A stretch of 64,000 bases of DNA, taken from Pontederia crassipes. Its lineage: Eukaryota > Streptophyta > Magnoliopsida > Commelinales > Pontederiaceae. Position 1 is the first letter of the stretch. Every line of letters begins with the position of its first letter. The stretch covers positions 65,726,696 through 65,790,695 of the forward strand of contig CM060188.1 in NCBI GenBank assembly GCA_030549335.1. The letters run 5' to 3'. Shown piece after piece: positions 60,136-64,000 of this stretch. Under the pieces are notes generated by a model. That model saw nothing but the letters and a program-made list of their open reading frames with translations. It was not told where the DNA came from and searched no databases. Both the position numbers and the translations under genes were made by a program.

Positions 60136-60540
60136 ATCCGATGCTCTGTCATAAGTATGGAACCAGTGGTACGGAACAGATATCGCAGCAGGTGTCGCAG
60201 CAATTGGCTCCATTATTACAGGCGATTCAGGGATTGATCCCATCGTAGAATCAATCCCTGCAAGGCCATGGACAGAGCACGTCGGGATCGAATGTCCGGA
60301 ATGATAACAATAACTCCTAAACCTAGGATAAAAACAAACCATGGATAGAAACTAAACTTTTCTTACTTATAGACTTATTATTACATATATGTATAGTTTG
60401 TTAGATCAGTTTATTACTTTTCATATTCTTATCTTAAATATTGTGCATGTGATGGTTTAATATTATACTTGTGATGAATATCAATGCATTTATATGCATT
60501 ATATAATTGTATGGTGTGGGAAGGGAAAAAATATGGTTGT
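60136..60540 (+). pseudogene. TnpA-like protein of the outer CACTA, last part
   Basis: Near 60168-60240 the plus strand reads EQISQQVSQQLAPLLQAIQGLIPS before a stop, a Q-rich tail like that at 58500-58560. It is followed by AT-rich sequence leading to the right subterminal region. Confidence 0.45.
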
Positions 60541-61018
60541 AACGGGTCAAAAAAATTTGCGATTAGCGCCTCCGTCGTGTCACACTCGCGTCATAGATGT
60601 CGTCGACGCTATATTAAATATGTTGTCTTTAGCGTCACTTTAGCGTCTCATTGGAGACGCAATAGACATGATGTTGGCCTCACAGTAGCGTCGAACTCGC
60701 ATCAACTAATGCATAACGTTAGCATCTCTTGAGTGTCGGAATAACATTTCGGTTGTTGCGCCACTTTAGCATCTCCGTAGCATCGTTTGACGATAGCTCC
60801 CAACCAGACATCACGCATCTTCGTAACATCGAGGTAGCGTTGACTGTTGGCGCTAGTAGCATCTTCGACTTCTTTTGCTCTATTACGATGCCATTAGCCA
60901 CCGATTTTTGGCGTCGTATTTTGTTGGCGCTATTTGGACGCTATCTGTTCTAGAGACTCAATAGCGCTGCATTAGCGTCTCGATTTTTGGGTCGCTATTA
61001 TTCGGTTTTCTTGTAGTG
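60541..61018. repeat. Right subterminal repeats and terminus of the outer CACTA
   Basis: AGCGTC, GACGCTA and TAGCATC motifs recur densely up to the terminal ttttcttgtagtg (61006-61018). Confidence 0.8.
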
Positions 61019-61394
61019 GTGGATGGAACCTCAAGTACTACAACGATGCATCGTATGCTTGCGGATCGCATTTCAATAGTGTAGAGATATTATAAATTTT
61101 AAAATTTTATTCAACATATTTTTCTGTGTTCAAGAGCAACACGCCAAAGTAAAGGGTAGACCTATGTCTTAAAGGCTCACGTCTCCTTAAACGTGACATT
61201 CTCTATACACACTTTATGTGAGTCAATGCTTTAGAATAATATGATTATTAATAATATTTTAGTGCTTTAATTAAATTATATATATTCTTATTATATGAAT
61301 TCTTGACATTACAACATGTATTACAACACATATATTCAATTCATTATAGTCATATAATATATAATTGAATATGGATTAGATCATGGATATTACA
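61019..61394 (-). repeat. LTR fragment of the TGTAATATTC family, minus strand
   Basis: On the minus strand from 61394 it starts TGTAATATCCATGATCTAAT and follows the 62676 LTR for about 170 bp (down to roughly 61220). The remainder to 61019 has no match. A polypurine tract lies just upstream (61395-61410, ttaaggggggtagaa on the minus strand), so this is the start of a 3' LTR. Confidence 0.75.
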
Positions 61395-62675
61395 TTCTAC
61401 CCCCCTTAAAAATTTCATCATCGATTTTTTTTAATTTCGACCATATATCCCTTATCCGATTTGCCATTTATATAATTGAACCTTTTCTCTTGTGGATGTT
61501 ACCGTCAAAGTTTTTAGTGCTATATAATGTGGCAATCTTCAAATAATATATTGGGTATTTTTCTAGTTATAAACTTTTATTTGTCTACATGCATATTTTT
61601 CTATCCGACCATAAAAGAAATTATTTCCTTGGTCAACCTAAATGGACCTACGAAATTTTTTTATTATGCACATATTGTATTCTAAATGCAATTTTCGAAA
61701 TCAGTTTCTTTAATCTTAAGTGAGTAATATTTAAATATAAGGTCGACATTTGATAAAACATATGCACTTTGCCAACCAAGCTATCTCTTTCTCGGTAAAG
61801 GATATTTAATCTTCATCATTACTCAATTTAGCTATTTATGGATAATGCATGGCCTAAGTAATCCACCTCTGCACTTGACAATTAAGATTATAGCTATGTA
61901 GGGTGATACTATGGAATTGAATAAACTCTTTATCTAAGAGTCTTTGTACTTGTCTTCTCAATTCTTTTTAATTTTTTGTTGCCATGTCATAAAAATCTAG
62001 AGTAGGAGTAACTTTAAGGATATGATTGATAGAATCTCTATCATGGCAAGCCACTCCTCTCAGAACACATCTAAAAATAACTTTATGATAAGGCCACAAT
62101 TGCCAATTATCATATAACCATTAGTTGTAGGCTATAAGTTATTGTCTATTTGGATAAAGGCAAGGGTGTAGACATTGATGAATTATCGAGAATAATTACG
62201 TTCTTCACTCTTGTTGTTTTGCAATATTGAGATGTGGATTCGAGTTCGTGATTGAGGATCAATGAGGCATCCCCCTCCAATCGTTCTTTCGCTAAATCTC
62301 CAACCAATACATTGGGAGTAGCAAATTGTATGGTTCATTTTGAGCTCTTGTTTGATGGCCAAAGAAAAAATATATAATGAATTCTATGAATCCATGTCAA
62401 TGCAAGATAATTCTAATCCATCACACCTGATTGAATACGTGTAACTATGAGAACAAAAGAAAAATGTCATACAGAGAACAACTTGCTCATAAGTTGGGTG
62501 AAAAAGATCAGTGCTATGATTTAAGGTACATTCCTTAGTAGAGATGGATGGTATTATGATATTCAGAAAACTACATAGGGAATCTAATATTGGGATATGT
62601 GTTTGAAATCTATATTTAAGTCACCAATATGATATATTAAATTTTGAGGAAGAATTTTTTTTAAGGAGGGTATAA
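61395..62675 (-). pseudogene. Decayed gypsy-type internal region
   Basis: The minus strand between about 62100 and 61750 keeps traces of reverse transcriptase text (MATKN, then ELRRQVQRLLDKEFIQ, then WLAKCICFIK), resembling the region before the catalytic motifs in chromovirus pol. Stops are everywhere. The right edge (62661-62675, ttaaggagggtataa) is a polypurine tract on the plus strand, belonging to the LTR at 62676, so two elements are joined within this interval. Confidence 0.5.
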
Positions 62676-63330
62676 TGTAATATTCACGATCTAACTCATA
62701 TTGTATTATACATTATATGACTATAATCAATTGAATATATGTGTTGTAGTATAACTTGTAATGCCATATATTGATAAAATAGAATTTGTTAAATTTAATT
62801 AAATTACTAAAATATGATTAATAATCATATTATTCTAAAGTATATTCTCATATGATGAACTATGCATGTAATTTGTTAACATTTGGATTAAGTCTAATGG
62901 ACTAATAAAATATTGCCAAGTGGCAGAAGGGAAATATGTATGTATAACAGTAATTAATATATAAATTATGTGAATAAATTATATGGATTATATTATACTA
63001 ATTCATATTTAATAATAATCCATATTAATTAGGGATGAAATTAATGATTTTGAATGTAAAATTTTGATTGGAAAAAAATTTTAACTCATGACATGCAAGC
63101 TGCCAGCAAAGCAAGCAGGTTGCCACCTTATGCTTTGGCCATTTTTCCAACCGGCCTCCTCTAGAGATAAAAATATGGAAAAAATTCGTGAGGATGCATG
63201 TTTCTCTCTAGGAACTGCACAAATATTTCAAGAGAATGAATCCTTCTCTGGAGTTCTAAGAAAATTCAACAAGGATAGCTAGTCAAGGTGATAGTTCTAA
63301 CCCTAGGCTGATGATTTTTTTCTTGACATG
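62676..63330 (+). repeat. LTR of the TGTAATATTC family, plus strand
   Basis: The LTR starts TGTAATATTCACGATCTAAC right after a polypurine tract. It shares blocks with 40666-40870 and, in inverse orientation, with 43860-44420 and 61220-61394. The right end was not found; similarity to the 44-kb copy fades near 63330. Confidence 0.7.
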
Positions 63331-64000
63331 TTCCTTCAAATCAATTCTTTTTAACAAATTATGAAAGTTAGTAAGTTACATTGAGCTTTGGAATCAAGTT
63401 AATTAGATGTCTGTAGAGAAAGTTATGTTCTCTTCTTTAAGGTGCTATCATTCTATCCGTTGAAATTATTACCTAATTTTGTAAATTATGTATTAATTTC
63501 AATATACCATTTAATTATGTGATAATTTAGGATCATTAAGATACCAATTTTATATTTCATTTACAATTGAAATCACTAGAAAATGACATGTGTAGTGAAT
63601 GTTATAAATATTTTACCGAAAGTCTGTTGGAATGACATCTAAAATAGATTATGCCAGTATTTGCTAAATTTATTGTGCTCATTCCGTAGAGATATAAATT
63701 CAAAGAATTTTGTCACATATCAAGAAGTTTAAGTTTAGAGAAAATTGAAAATTCCCGAACATGAGTTGTTTCCTATTCTATATAAATACTAAAAATAAGA
63801 TCATTTAGTTTGCCAAAACAGAGAAATAACATAAAAGTTAGACTGAATATTGATGCATATGGTGCAAATGAATATTCAAGAAAAAGTACGGTGCAAGTGG
63901 TACTATTGCATATGACAGGATTATCTTAGAAATAAATGCATATGTGATTTTGGAATTATTCTAGATGGATTTTAAGACTGTCTTCCTCAATGAAGAGTTG
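63331..64000. other. AT-rich sequence to the window edge, no gene seen
   Basis: No open frame or repeat ends recognised. It may still be LTR body of the element at 62676. Confidence 0.4.

Larger units (their letters stand above)
47823..61018 (+). mobile_element. CACTA (En/Spm) DNA transposon, 13.2 kb, defective
   Basis: The left end CACTACAAGAAAACTAGC and the reverse complement of the right end CACTACAAGAAAACCGAA share 14 terminal bases. Flanking triplets are atg and gtg, an imperfect 3-bp TSD. Both subterminal regions (47850-49700 and 60540-61005) are full of short AGCGTC/GACGCT-type motifs in both orientations, as in CACTA elements where TnpA binds. It encodes a TNP2-type transposase and a second Ptta/En/Spm-type protein, both broken. 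A solo LTR and a second CACTA fragment are inserted inside. Confidence 0.92.

Noticed and set aside
47823..61018. Repeated short motifs as a possible CRISPR-like array
   Set aside because: Irregular spacing and both orientations. These are CACTA subterminal repeats in a plant genome.

Overview
The window is plant nuclear DNA, very probably from a monocot. It is a gene-poor, AT-rich, transposon-packed stretch with one recognisable host gene. Evidence for a plant is the set of repeat families (Athila-type Ty3/gypsy, CACTA/En-Spm, Helitrons, MULE-type MITEs, RTE and L1 LINEs, Copia LTRs) and a spliced nuclear gene for a mitochondrial ribosomal protein. The first exon of that gene is GC-rich with GC-ending codons and the later exons are AT-richer. 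That 5'-to-3' gradient is common in monocots, so the monocot assignment is an inference. I cannot name a species.

Layout. 1-5180: decayed minus-strand pol of an Athila-lineage gypsy element carrying an apparently perfect 1,205-bp tandem duplication. 5174-5262: a scrap of PIF/Harbinger transposase. 5290-7200: a Copia-like LTR interrupted by a 5'-truncated L1 with a 17-bp target-site duplication (TSD). 8381-9119 and 13240-13731: two long-TIR MITEs with exact 9-bp TSDs (Mutator-like). 9651-10215: a hAT-like MITE. 14641-34981: a field of Helitrons, some head to tail and some apparently nested. Into these are inserted an RTE LINE fragment (15169-15562, 20-bp TSD) and a very young GC-rich LTR element with no coding capacity (25557-29897, two 667-bp LTRs that read as identical).

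35721-39226 is the only host gene I can support: an eight-exon gene for mitochondrial ribosomal protein uS5m (508 aa). Its second intron holds two RTE-derived scraps, one only about 21 bp long between its TSDs.

40.2-47.8 kb is non-coding retroelement debris (LTR-like pieces in both orientations). 47823-61018 is a 13.2-kb CACTA element with matching ends. It carries a broken TNP2-type transposase and a broken TnpA-like second gene, the latter interrupted by a gypsy-type solo LTR (56652-58474) and by a second CACTA fragment (58566 to about 60135). 61-63.3 kb is another decayed gypsy element with two LTRs facing outward from a shared interior.

The genes do not form a pathway: apart from uS5m, everything is mobile-element sequence. 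I found no credible new biological system. The most informative items are the young coding-less LTR element, the Helitron junctions and nesting, the four-fold repeated small exon in the CACTA TnpA gene, and the precise insertion footprints.
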